From: Chromobacterium rhizoryzae
Lineage (GTDB): Bacteria > Pseudomonadota > Gammaproteobacteria > Burkholderiales > Chromobacteriaceae
NCBI RefSeq assembly: GCF_020544465.1
Contig: NZ_CP066126.1
Location: 4,898,001 to 4,962,000 of the forward strand
DNA: 64,000 nucleotides
Direction of reading: 5' to 3'
Notes under the pieces: model-generated
What the model was told of the DNA's origin: nothing
The model's database searches: none
Seen by the model: the letters and a program-made list of their open reading frames with translations, nothing else
Part shown: positions 56,410 through 64,000 of the stretch, one piece after another
Numbering within the stretch: position 1 is the stretch's first letter
Layout: each line of letters begins with the position of its first letter
Position numbers and translations under genes: made by a program

Positions 56410-58092
56410 TCAGCCTTGCAATGCGGCGGCGTAATCGCCCGCGTCGCTATTCAATACTATATGCAATAGCGTGCCGGAGAAGGCGGTGACGCCGCTGGCC
56501 CCCAGTTGTTGCAGGGCGGCCTGGTCCACCAGCTCCGCGTTGGCCACTTCCACCCGCAGCCGGCTGCCGGCCACGGCTTCCACTTTGAGCACATTGGCCG
56601 CGCCGCCCAGCGCCGCCAGCCAGCGTTCGCGGTCTATGCCGACCACCTCGCCCAGGGCCTGCGCCGGCGCGGCCGCGCCCGCTTGGACGGCCGCCTCGGC
56701 GTCCGGATTGCCCAGCGCGACGCGGATTTCGTCGGCGATCAGGTCCGCCTCAGGTCCCAGCACCACTTGCACGCTGCCGGCGGCCGGCTTGATCAGGCCG
56801 CGCGAACCCAGCGCCTTGAGCGCGGCTTCGCTCACCTTGTCGTTGCTGGCCACTTGCAGACGCAGACGGGTAGTGCAGGCGTCCACGGACTTCAGGTTGG
56901 CGGCGCCGCCCAGCGCGGCGATGAAGGCGCGCGCGCGGTCGCTGCCGGCGGCCACCGCCGCCACAGCCACCATCGCGTCTTCGCGGCCCGGGGTTTTCAG
57001 GTCGAATTTCTTGATGAAGAACACGAACAGCACGTAGTAGAGCGCGAAGTAGCCGATGCCCACCGGGATCAGCAACAGCGGCTTGGTGGACAGGCCGAAG
57101 TTCAGCAAGTAGTCGAACAGGCCGGCGGAGAAGCCGAAGCCCAACTTGATGTTGAGCGCGTGCATCAGGGCCATGGCCAGGCCGGTCAGCACCGCGTGGA
57201 TGGCGTACAGCGCCGGAGCCAGGAACATGAAGGCGAATTCCACCGGTTCGGTGACGCCGGTCAGCATCGCGGTCAGCGCCATCGAGAACAGCAGGCCGCC
57301 GACGGCTTGCTTGTTCTCAGGCTTGGCGGTGCGGTACATCGCCAGGCAGGCGGCCGGCAGGCCGAACATCATCACCGGGAAGAAGCCGGACATGAACATG
57401 CCGGCCGTCTTGTCGCCGGCGAAGAAGCGGGTCAGGTCGCCATGCACCACCTTGCCGGCGGCGGAGGCGAAATCGCCCACCTGGAACCAGACAATGGTGT
57501 TGAGGATGTGGTGCAGGCCGGTGACGATGAGCACGCGGTTGAGCACACCGTAAGCGAAGACGCCGATCTCGCCGGCGCCGATCAACCAGCGGCCGACGCT
57601 GTCGATACCGGTCTGCACCGGCATCCAGACATAGCCCAGCACCGCGCCCAACAAGAGCATGGAGAAGCCGGTGACGATGGGCACGAAGCGCTTGCCGCCG
57701 AAGAAGGCCAGGTAGCTGGGCAGCTTGATGTCCTTGTAGCGGTTGTACAGCGCGCCGGCCACCAGGCCGGACAGGATGCCGGACAGCACCCCCATATTGA
57801 TTTTCTCGTCTATCACCTTGAGCACCGCGGTGATCACCAGATAGCCGATGGCGCCGGCCAGGCCGGAGGTGCCGTTGTTGTCCTTAGCGAAGCCCACCGC
57901 CACGCCGATGGCGAAGATCAGGGCCAGGTTGCCGAAGATGGCGTCGCCGGCCTGGGCCATCATCTTGATGTTGAGCAGGTCCGGCTGGCCCAGGCGCAGC
58001 AGCAAGCCCGCCACGGGCAGAACGGCGATCGGCAGCATCAGGGCGCGGCCCAGCTGCTGAATGCCAGCGAATTTATTGTCAGAGGTACTCAC
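56410..58092 (-). CDS. nagE: N-acetylglucosamine PTS permease EIICB with an extra degenerate EIIB domain
   Basis: The 560-residue protein has an EIIC membrane domain (residues 1-360, GLHHILNTIVWFQVG near 193 and TGVTEPVEFAFMF near 278), an EIIB domain with phosphocysteine C406 in DACTTRLRLQ, and a second EIIB-like copy at about 483-560. That copy repeats GGAAN..V.A but has V507-A508 where the Cys should be, then SRLRVEV. It imports and phosphorylates GlcNAc; EIIA comes from the next gene upstream. The start is GTG 58092, with GGGAG 8 bp before it. Confidence 0.9.
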   Translation of the reverse strand: MSTSDNKFAGIQQLGRALMLPIAVLPVAGLLLRLGQPDLLNIKMMAQAGDAIFGNLALIFAIGVAVGFAKDNNGTSGLAGAIGYLVITAVLKVIDEKINMGVLSGILSGLVAGALYNRYKDIKLPSYLAFFGGKRFVPIVTGFSMLLLGAVLGYVWMPVQTGIDSVGRWLIGAGEIGVFAYGVLNRVLIVTGLHHILNTIVWFQVGDFASAAGKVVHGDLTRFFAGDKTAGMFMSGFFPVMMFGLPAACLAMYRTAKPENKQAVGGLLFSMALTAMLTGVTEPVEFAFMFLAPALYAIHAVLTGLAMALMHALNIKLGFGFSAGLFDYLLNFGLSTKPLLLIPVGIGYFALYYVLFVFFIKKFDLKTPGREDAMVAVAAVAAGSDRARAFIAALGGAANLKSVDACTTRLRLQVASNDKVSEAALKALGSRGLIKPAAGSVQVVLGPEADLIADEIRVALGNPDAEAAVQAGAAAPAQALGEVVGIDRERWLAALGGAANVLKVEAVAGSRLRVEVANAELVDQAALQQLGASGVTAFSGTLLHIVLNSDAGDYAAALQG

Positions 58093-58249
58093 GTCTCGTC
58101 TCCCAGTGTATGGACGCCGATGGGGGCATGGCGCTCCAGGCTGCTACCTTCTTGTGTGTCTGTACCGCTCGCTGCCGCGTGTCCCCGCGGCATGCGATGA
58201 CCTCAAAACCACTTCATAAAAGCCCCGCGCGCCTGCGCGCCGGGCCGAT

Positions 58250-60754
58250 TCAATCTTCCGGCCACCATTCGGCGGCCTGCGCGCGCACCGCGGCGGCGGA
58301 GTCCAGCGTCAGCAATTGCTCGGCGCGCTTGCGGCAAGCCTGCTGGTCCAGCGTCCTCACCTTGGCCTTGATCTCCGGCACCAGGCCGGGGCTGACCGAT
58401 AGTTCGGCGACGCCGAGGCCGACCAGCACCGGCGCGGCCAGCGGGTCCGAGGCCAGGGCGCCGCATACGCCCACCCATTTGCCGTGCTGGCTGGCGCCGG
58501 CCACCGTGCGTTCGATCAGCCTCAGCAGCGCCGGGTGCATCGCGTCCAGGCTGGCGGCCAGCGAGGCGTTGCAACGATCCATCGCCAGCGTGTATTGCGT
58601 CAGGTCGTTGGTGCCGATGGACAGGAAGTCGGCCTCGGCGGCCAGTTGGTCGGCCAACAGCGCGGCGGAGGGCACTTCCACCATCACGCCCAGCTGCGGC
58701 CGCTCGCTCAGCCCCGCTTCCTCGGCCAGCGCGTCGATGCGCTGGCGCAAGCGCCGCAGTTCGCCGACATCGGCGATCATCGGCACCAGGATGCGCAGCA
58801 GGGACAAGGGCCGCAGCATCAGCAGCGCGCGCAGTTGCTCGTCCAGCATCTCCGGATGGGCGAAGCCGGTGCGGATGCCGCGCAGGCCCAGCGCCGGATT
58901 CGGCTCCGGCGGCAGGGTCAGATAGGGCACTTCCTTGTCGCCGCCCACGTCCAGCGTGCGGATGATGGCGACGCGGCCCTGCAATTCGTCCAGCACCGCC
59001 TGATAGGCGTTGGCCTGTTCGTAGCGATCCGGCGCGTCCTGACGGTCGATGAACAGAAACTCGGTGCGCAGCAGGCCGACGCTGTCGGCGCCGTGGCGCA
59101 CCGCTTCGCGCGCGTCCTCTTCATTGGCGATATTGGCGGCCACCTCGACGCGCACGCCGTCCAGCGTCACCGCGGCGCCGTCGGCGTCCGCGCGCATATC
59201 GGCGCGGCGGCTCTCGCGTTCCGCCATCGCCTGCCGGGCGGCGGCCAGCAGGGCCGCGTCCGGCGCCGGATGACAGCCGCCTTGGCTCGCATCCAGCAAG
59301 ACTTCGCTGCCGGCGTCCAGCCGCAACACCTGAGGCCCGCAAGCCACCAGGGCCGGGATGCCCAACGCACGCGCCAGGATGGCCACGTGGCCGGTGGCGC
59401 CGCCGGCGGCGGACAGGATGCCGGCCACCCGCTCACGCGGCAGCCGGGTCAGTTCGGAAGGCGCCAGGTCTTCGGCCACCAGAATGGAGGCCGGATACAG
59501 TGCGGGCTCGCTTTGGGCGTCGCCCAACAGGGCTTTCAGCACTTGGCGTTCAATGTCTTTGAGATCCGCCACCCGTTCGGCCAGCAAGGGGCTGCCCAGG
59601 CCGGACAGCACGCGGCATTGCGCGCGCACCGCCTGGCGGAAGGCGTGGCCGGCGCTGTGGCCGGCGGCGATGTCCCGTTCCGCCGCGTCCCGCAATTCCG
59701 GGTCGTCCACCAGCGCCAGATGGGCGGCGAAGATGTCGCTTTGCGAGGTCTGGCCGCGGCGCAAGGCTGTGTCGATGGCGGCGGCGATGCCGGCGCTCAC
59801 CTCGGCCAGCGCCCGGCGCAATTGCTCGCGCTCGCTGTCGGCGTTGACCGCGAACTCCGCCACCTGCGGCTCGAAGGCGTCGAGACGCACCACCTGGCCG
59901 ATGGCCAGGCCCGGCGCCGCGCACACGCCGCCTATCCAGCCGGCCGGCAACGAGCGCGCCGGCGCGCTCGCCAAGGGCGCGGGCCCGCCGTGGCCGGATT
60001 CGGTGCGGGTCTGCAGCGCGGCGATCACCGCCTCGGCCGCGGCGGCCGCGTCCTCGCCCTGCGCCAGCACCGCCACATCGTCGTCCTCGGCCACGCCCAA
60101 GCCCATCAGGGCCACCACGCTGCGGGCGTTGGCCGCCTGGCCTTTGAACTCCACCCGCACGCTGGCGCGATATTGACGCGCCGCGTTCTGCACCAGCGCC
60201 GCCGGCCGCGCGTGCAGGCCGCCGGCGTGACGCACCGTGGCCTGACCGCGGCTTTCCGCGCCCTCGGCGCTGGGGGCCTCCTCGGCCGCCGCGCCGCCGG
60301 ACAGCGTCAGAAACACGCTGCGGCCCGCCTGCTGCCAGCCCTCGCCCCGACTTTCCAGCGCATAAGCCTCGCCATTGGCGATCACCACCATAGTCAGCAG
60401 CGATGGCGCGCGCCGCGCCACCGCGTCCAGGTCCACCTCGATCAGGGGCTGGCCCTGACGCACCGCGTCGCCGGCCTTGACCAGCGGCTTAAAGCCCTCG
60501 CCCTCCAGCTTGACGGTGTCGATGCCGATGTGGATCAGCACTTCCGCGCCGTTGGCGGCTCGCAGCGTCAAGGCGTGGCCGGTGCGCGCCAATTGCGCCA
60601 CCTCGCCGTCACAGGGCGCCAGCAGGGTGCCGGACAGCGGCTCGATCGCCAGGCCGTCGCCCATCATCAAGCCGGCGAAGACCGGATCGGGCGCGCGGCT
60701 CAGCGGCACGGACGGCCCGTCAAACGGGGCCAGGAGTTCGAGCGTAGCGGACAT
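58250..60754 (-). CDS. Multidomain PTS protein EIIA(Glc/Nag)-HPr-EI
   Basis: The 834-residue protein joins three PTS modules. EIIA is at about 1-150, with H75 in LIHIGIDTV; HPr is at about 170-255, with H181 in GLHARPAAL; EI is from about 270, with H456 in GGATGHVAILAR and C-terminal GVCGALASD. It would carry phosphate from PEP straight to the EIIB of NagE. GGATGH replaces the usual GGxTSH but keeps the His. It is preceded by GGAG before ATG 60754. Such fusions (FruB/NagF-like) are known in several proteobacteria. Confidence 0.93.
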   Translation of the reverse strand: MSATLELLAPFDGPSVPLSRAPDPVFAGLMMGDGLAIEPLSGTLLAPCDGEVAQLARTGHALTLRAANGAEVLIHIGIDTVKLEGEGFKPLVKAGDAVRQGQPLIEVDLDAVARRAPSLLTMVVIANGEAYALESRGEGWQQAGRSVFLTLSGGAAAEEAPSAEGAESRGQATVRHAGGLHARPAALVQNAARQYRASVRVEFKGQAANARSVVALMGLGVAEDDDVAVLAQGEDAAAAAEAVIAALQTRTESGHGGPAPLASAPARSLPAGWIGGVCAAPGLAIGQVVRLDAFEPQVAEFAVNADSEREQLRRALAEVSAGIAAAIDTALRRGQTSQSDIFAAHLALVDDPELRDAAERDIAAGHSAGHAFRQAVRAQCRVLSGLGSPLLAERVADLKDIERQVLKALLGDAQSEPALYPASILVAEDLAPSELTRLPRERVAGILSAAGGATGHVAILARALGIPALVACGPQVLRLDAGSEVLLDASQGGCHPAPDAALLAAARQAMAERESRRADMRADADGAAVTLDGVRVEVAANIANEEDAREAVRHGADSVGLLRTEFLFIDRQDAPDRYEQANAYQAVLDELQGRVAIIRTLDVGGDKEVPYLTLPPEPNPALGLRGIRTGFAHPEMLDEQLRALLMLRPLSLLRILVPMIADVGELRRLRQRIDALAEEAGLSERPQLGVMVEVPSAALLADQLAAEADFLSIGTNDLTQYTLAMDRCNASLAASLDAMHPALLRLIERTVAGASQHGKWVGVCGALASDPLAAPVLVGLGVAELSVSPGLVPEIKAKVRTLDQQACRKRAEQLLTLDSAAAVRAQAAEWWPED

Positions 60755-60878
60755 GGGGGGCGTCTCCATTCTTACTGACTGATGTGTCTCCGCGGCCGAC
60801 GCGGCTTCCGCTGGACGCCGTTCGCGGCGCGCCCCGTTCGTGCAGACGGTCGGGGCGCGGTTTCAAGCAGGACCGGAC

Positions 60879-61889
60879 TCAGCGCGTGCAAGTCACTTTG
60901 GACAAGTGGCGCGGCAGATCCGGGTTCAGGCCGCGCGCCTCGGACAAGCGCGCCGCCATCAGGTAGAAGCTCTGGATCGCCAGCAGCGGATCCAGCGCCT
61001 CGTCGTCGGCCAGCGCCAGGGTCAGGTCGCGGCTGGCGATATTTTCCGGCGCCGCCAGCAGCACCTTGGCGCCGCGGCCGCGCATCTCCTCGGCCAGATC
61101 GATCAGGCCCTGTTGCTCCGGCCCGCGCGGCGCGAAGATCAGCAGCGGATAGCCGTCGTCAATCAAAGCCATCGGCCCGTGCTTGATCTCGGCGCCGGAG
61201 AAGGCCTCGGCCTGGATCGCGCAGGTTTCCTTGAATTTGAGCGCGGCTTCCAGCGCCACGGCGAAGCCCAGACCGCGGCCCACCACCATGATGCGTTCGG
61301 CGTCGCGCAAGACGTCCACCGCCGCCGTCCAGTCCTGGCGTGTGGCTTCGGTCAGGCGCTGCGGCAGATTGGCCAGCGCGGCCAGCAACGCGTCGTCCGC
61401 CTGCCAGTGAGCGACCAGACGCGCCACCGCGGACAGCGAGGTGATGTAGCTCTTGGTGGCGGCCACGCTTTTTTCGTCGCCGGCGCACAGAGGCACCACC
61501 CATTCGCAGGCGGCGGCCAGCGGCGATTGATGCTTGTTGACCAGCGCCGCGGTGCGCGCGCCGGCGGCGCCCAGCGCCTTCATGGTGTCGATCAGGTCCG
61601 GGCTTTGGCCGGACTGGGACAGGGCCACCGCCAACTGGCCCTTCACCGCCAGCGGCGCGCGGTGCAGGGTCACCAGCGACATCGGCAAGGACACCACCGG
61701 CACGCCCAGCCGCTGCATCGCCAGATAGGCGAAGTAGTTGGCGGCGTGATCGGAACTGCCGCGGGCCACGGTCAGCGCCAGGCTGGGGCGTTCCACCGCC
61801 AGCGCGCGTCCCAGCGCGGCCAGCGCTTCATCGGCGTACATGTGTTGCGCGGCCACCGCCTCGGCGGCGTACAGCGCTTCTTCAAGCAT
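60879..61889 (-). CDS. SIS-domain glucosamine-6-phosphate deaminase (NagB-II/AgaS-like)
   Basis: This 336-residue protein has two SIS domains (VARGSSDHAANYF; LSQSGQSPDLIDTMKAL; later VVGRGLGFAVALEAALKFKETC and EIKHGPMALID). It resembles the isomerase half of glucosamine synthase rather than classical NagB. In Shewanella and relatives NagB-II deaminates glucosamine-6-phosphate to fructose-6-phosphate. Adjacency to nagA supports that role. ATG 61889 overlaps nagA by 8 bp; a TTG four codons earlier is also open. Confidence 0.88.
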   Translation of the reverse strand: MLEEALYAAEAVAAQHMYADEALAALGRALAVERPSLALTVARGSSDHAANYFAYLAMQRLGVPVVSLPMSLVTLHRAPLAVKGQLAVALSQSGQSPDLIDTMKALGAAGARTAALVNKHQSPLAAACEWVVPLCAGDEKSVAATKSYITSLSAVARLVAHWQADDALLAALANLPQRLTEATRQDWTAAVDVLRDAERIMVVGRGLGFAVALEAALKFKETCAIQAEAFSGAEIKHGPMALIDDGYPLLIFAPRGPEQQGLIDLAEEMRGRGAKVLLAAPENIASRDLTLALADDEALDPLLAIQSFYLMAARLSEARGLNPDLPRHLSKVTCTR

Positions 61890-63003
61890 CAACGAGGCCA
61901 ATCTGTTCTCCCTCTACATAGACTTGCTGCAAATTCAAATCCGCGTCCATCGTCACGATGTCGGCCCAGGCGCCGACGGCGAGCCGGCCGCGATCGGCCA
62001 GGCCCAGGTAGTCTGCGGGATAGAGCGACAGCCGGTGCGAGGCGTCCGCCAGCGGCAAGCCGATGGACACCAGGTTGCGCAGCGCCTGGTCCATGGTCAG
62101 CGTGCTGCCGGCCAGGGTGCCGTCGGCCAGACGCACGCCGCCCATGCACTTGGTCACCGAGTGCGAACCCAGCTTGTATTCGCCGTCCGGCATGCCGGCG
62201 GCGGCGGTGGAATCGGTCACGCAGTAGAGGCGCGGAATCGAGCGCAGGGCGGCCCGGATCGCGCCCGGATGGACGTGGAGCAGATCCGGAATCAATTCGG
62301 CGTATTCGGCGTGCGCCAGCGCCGCGCCCACCATGCCGGGCTCGCGGTGGTGCAGGCCGCTCATCGCGTTGAACAGATGGGTGAAGCCGGACGCGCCTTG
62401 CTCCAGCGCCCGCACCCCGTCCTCGTAACTGCCCAGGGTGTGGCCCAGCTGCACCTTGACGCCCTGCTCCGCCAACTGGCGGATGATGTCCATATGACCG
62501 GCGATTTCCGGCGCCAGCGTGATCAGCGACACCGGCGCCAGCGAGCGGTACCAGTCCACCTGCTCCATCACCGCGCGGCAGGCGTCGTCGGGCTGGGCGC
62601 CCAGCTTGCCGGGATTGATGTAGGGGCCTTCCAGATGCACGCCCAGGATGCGGGCGCCGCCGGGCTGGCGTTCGCGACAGGAGGAACCGAGCGCGCGCAA
62701 CACCTGCTCGATGTCGATCGGGGGCGCGGTCATCGTGGTGGCCAGCAAGGATGTGGTGCCGAAGCGGGCGTGCAGCCTGGCCACGCTCTCGGCGGCGCGG
62801 CCGCCCTCCATGATGTCGACGCCGCCGCCGCCGTGGACGTGCAGGTCGATGAAGCCCGGCAGCAAATAACGCTCCACCGCTCGGCCGGAGGCCAAGCGCG
62901 CGTCTATGGCCTCGATGCGGCCGTCGGCAGCCAGTTTCAATTCGCCGTCCATCCAGCCGGCCTCGGTCAGGATGCGTCCTTGCAGCACTCGGTTTTGGGT
63001 CAT
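61882..63003 (-). CDS. nagA: N-acetylglucosamine-6-phosphate deacetylase
   Basis: The 373-residue TIM-barrel metal enzyme removes acetate from GlcNAc-6-P. LLPGFIDLHVHGGGGVDIM (about residues 45-63) is the family signature, with HLEGPYINPGKLGAQ, LGHTLGSYEDG (metal His) and TDSTAAAGMPDG (catalytic Asp) following. It overlaps the regulator (4 bp) and nagB-II (8 bp), so the trio is translationally coupled. Confidence 0.96.
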   Translation of the reverse strand: MTQNRVLQGRILTEAGWMDGELKLAADGRIEAIDARLASGRAVERYLLPGFIDLHVHGGGGVDIMEGGRAAESVARLHARFGTTSLLATTMTAPPIDIEQVLRALGSSCRERQPGGARILGVHLEGPYINPGKLGAQPDDACRAVMEQVDWYRSLAPVSLITLAPEIAGHMDIIRQLAEQGVKVQLGHTLGSYEDGVRALEQGASGFTHLFNAMSGLHHREPGMVGAALAHAEYAELIPDLLHVHPGAIRAALRSIPRLYCVTDSTAAAGMPDGEYKLGSHSVTKCMGGVRLADGTLAGSTLTMDQALRNLVSIGLPLADASHRLSLYPADYLGLADRGRLAVGAWADIVTMDADLNLQQVYVEGEQIGLVDA

Positions 63004-63734
63004 CGTCTCAGTTCGGCAACAAAATCGTAGTAGTCGTTACGGCAATAGGTATCGGTCAATTCAATCGCGATGTTCTCGGCGTTGAAGCCGATGCGGGTGA
63101 TCAGCAACATCGCTTCGCCGGGGCGGATGCCGGCCAGCGTGGCGATGTCGCCGGAGGCGTTCACCGCGCGGATGTGCTGCAGCGCGCGCACCACCGAATG
63201 GCCGCTGGCGTCCAGATGGGCGTACAGCGAGGTGCCCACTTGCTGCGGCTCCGGCAGATACGCCACCGGCAGCGTCGTCATCTCGATCGCCATCACCACT
63301 CCGTCGGCCAGCCGCTGGCGCTTCAGCCGCGACACCTGCGAAGTGGGCGACAGCCCCAGCTTGATCACTTCTTCATTGCTGGGCGCGAACACGCCGCGCT
63401 CCAGCCACACCGACGACGGCACGAAGCCGCGCTGGCGCAATTGTTCGGTAAAGCCGGTCAGCCGCGACAAGGGCTGCTCCAGCCTCGGCGTGATGAAGGT
63501 GCCCGAGCCCTGGCGCCGGCGAATCAGGCCCTGCTCCAACAGCACATCCATCGCCTTGCGCGCCGTCACGCGCGAAATGCCCAGTTCTTCGGAAAACGTG
63601 CGCTCCGACGGCAGCGCCTCGTCCGCCTGCCACCAGCCGGCGTTGATGGCGTCGGCCAATTTCCGCGACAACTGCAGATACAGCGGCGTGGTCAGGGTTT
63701 CATCCGGTTTCAATGCAAGCCAGCGATTTTCCAT
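63000..63734 (-). CDS. nagR: GntR-family (HutC/UTRA) regulator of the nag genes
   Basis: The 244-residue protein has an N-terminal winged helix (LPSERTFSEELGISRVTARKAMDVLLEQGLIRRRQGSGTFI) and a UTRA effector domain. ATG 63734 fits the family; the frame stays open upstream but without likeness. It starts the nagR-nagA-nagB-II unit and should repress it until GlcN-6-P or GlcNAc-6-P accumulates, as for NagR/DasR relatives. Three spaced repeats lie just upstream. The symbol is by context. Confidence 0.9.
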   Translation of the reverse strand: MENRWLALKPDETLTTPLYLQLSRKLADAINAGWWQADEALPSERTFSEELGISRVTARKAMDVLLEQGLIRRRQGSGTFITPRLEQPLSRLTGFTEQLRQRGFVPSSVWLERGVFAPSNEEVIKLGLSPTSQVSRLKRQRLADGVVMAIEMTTLPVAYLPEPQQVGTSLYAHLDASGHSVVRALQHIRAVNASGDIATLAGIRPGEAMLLITRIGFNAENIAIELTDTYCRNDYYDFVAELRR

Positions 63735-63842
63735 GGGTTGTCTGCAAGTGGTCTGAAAACCCCAGTGTATAACCTGGCTCCCCAGCTGGCATCTTCCGCG
63801 CTGACGCGAGTCGATTCCGGCCTTCCGGCTTACCGCGAACGT

Positions 63843-63872
63843 TAATACCACATTAATACCACGTCAATACCA
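63843..63872 (-). promoter_or_regulatory. Three 11-bp-spaced TAATACCA repeats upstream of nagR (candidate operators)
   Basis: TAATACCA occurs at 63843 and 63854 and CAATACCA at 63865, exactly 11 bp apart (about one helical turn). On the minus strand they read TGGTATT. They overlap a TTGACG -35-like hexamer, so a bound regulator would block transcription of nagR-nagA-nagB-II. Bases 63873-64000 show nothing else definite. Confidence 0.6.
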
Positions 63873-64000
63873 TTTTATTTGCGCACATCATTGTCCGCTT
63901 GCTGCATGGCAGCAAAACGACAAACAGATGATTTGGCAGGGGAAATTGCGGGAGCAATGCGTATTAACCTGCGGGACAGGTCAGGGAATGAGCGTTTTTT

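Overview
The window is GC-rich (roughly 65 percent by eye), densely coded, and reads as a chromosomal segment of a Neisseriales betaproteobacterium, most likely Chromobacterium or a close relative. This rests on gene content and order (hisG-to-hisE followed by HIT-tatA-tatB-tatC, a caa3-type oxidase locus, ilvI-ilvH-ilvC with psd and leuA, and a sigma/DUF3619/DUF3106/RDD cluster) and on protein style. No sequence search was run. No rRNA, tRNA, CRISPR array, insertion sequence or prophage was found.

Layout. 1-2.2 kb: an outer-membrane TonB receptor, cut by the window edge, behind a Fur box. 2.2-6.5 kb: kynurenine/tryptophan breakdown (Lrp-type regulator, kynB, kynU, permease), with a 145-bp dispersed repeat after kynU. 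6.6-10.9 kb: a heterodimeric MdlAB-like ABC exporter and a TatD-family nuclease. 10.9-12.6 kb: a chemoreceptor. 12.8-23.1 kb: one long leftward block with a near-complete histidine pathway (G, D, C, B, H, A, F, I, E), interrupted by a solute-binding protein gene between hisD and hisC, and followed by HIT, tatABC and DUF2069. 23.2-32.5 kb: a YcgR-like PilZ protein, then heme A synthesis, assembly factors (Sco, Surf1, CtaG) and subunits of a cytochrome c oxidase whose subunit II carries a fused cytochrome c domain. 32.7-40.0 kb: bioD, leuA, psd, ilvC, ilvH and ilvI. 40.2-42.0 kb: an ECF-type sigma factor in a translationally overlapped four-gene cluster. 42.0-44.1 kb: LysR, an AhpD-like protein and MarR. 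44.2-50.6 kb: lytic transglycosylase, proS, kup, a GNAT-AmpD fusion and a hemerythrin-like protein. 50.6-52.1 kb: transaldolase bracketed by two inverted copies of the repeat. 52.2-55.1 kb: phoBR with a Pho box, and an Lrp regulator. 55.2-63.9 kb: gapA and an N-acetylglucosamine locus (nagE, EIIA-HPr-EI fusion, SIS-type nagB, nagA, GntR regulator).

The best candidates for something new are: (1) leuA is in one open frame with an upstream Cro-like helix-turn-helix domain that has its own good ribosome binding site, so a DNA-binding/2-isopropylmalate synthase fusion is predicted; (2) a nested stem structure ending in a U-run lies between leuA and bioD and could be a leader RNA or small RNA; (3) an acetyltransferase is fused to the peptidoglycan-recycling amidase AmpD; (4) a family of about 145-bp repeats has ends that appear to change together, with two copies inverted around tal; (5) a terminator with no gene of its own lies upstream of phoB; (6) the N-acetylglucosamine PTS permease has a second EIIB domain without its phosphocysteine.
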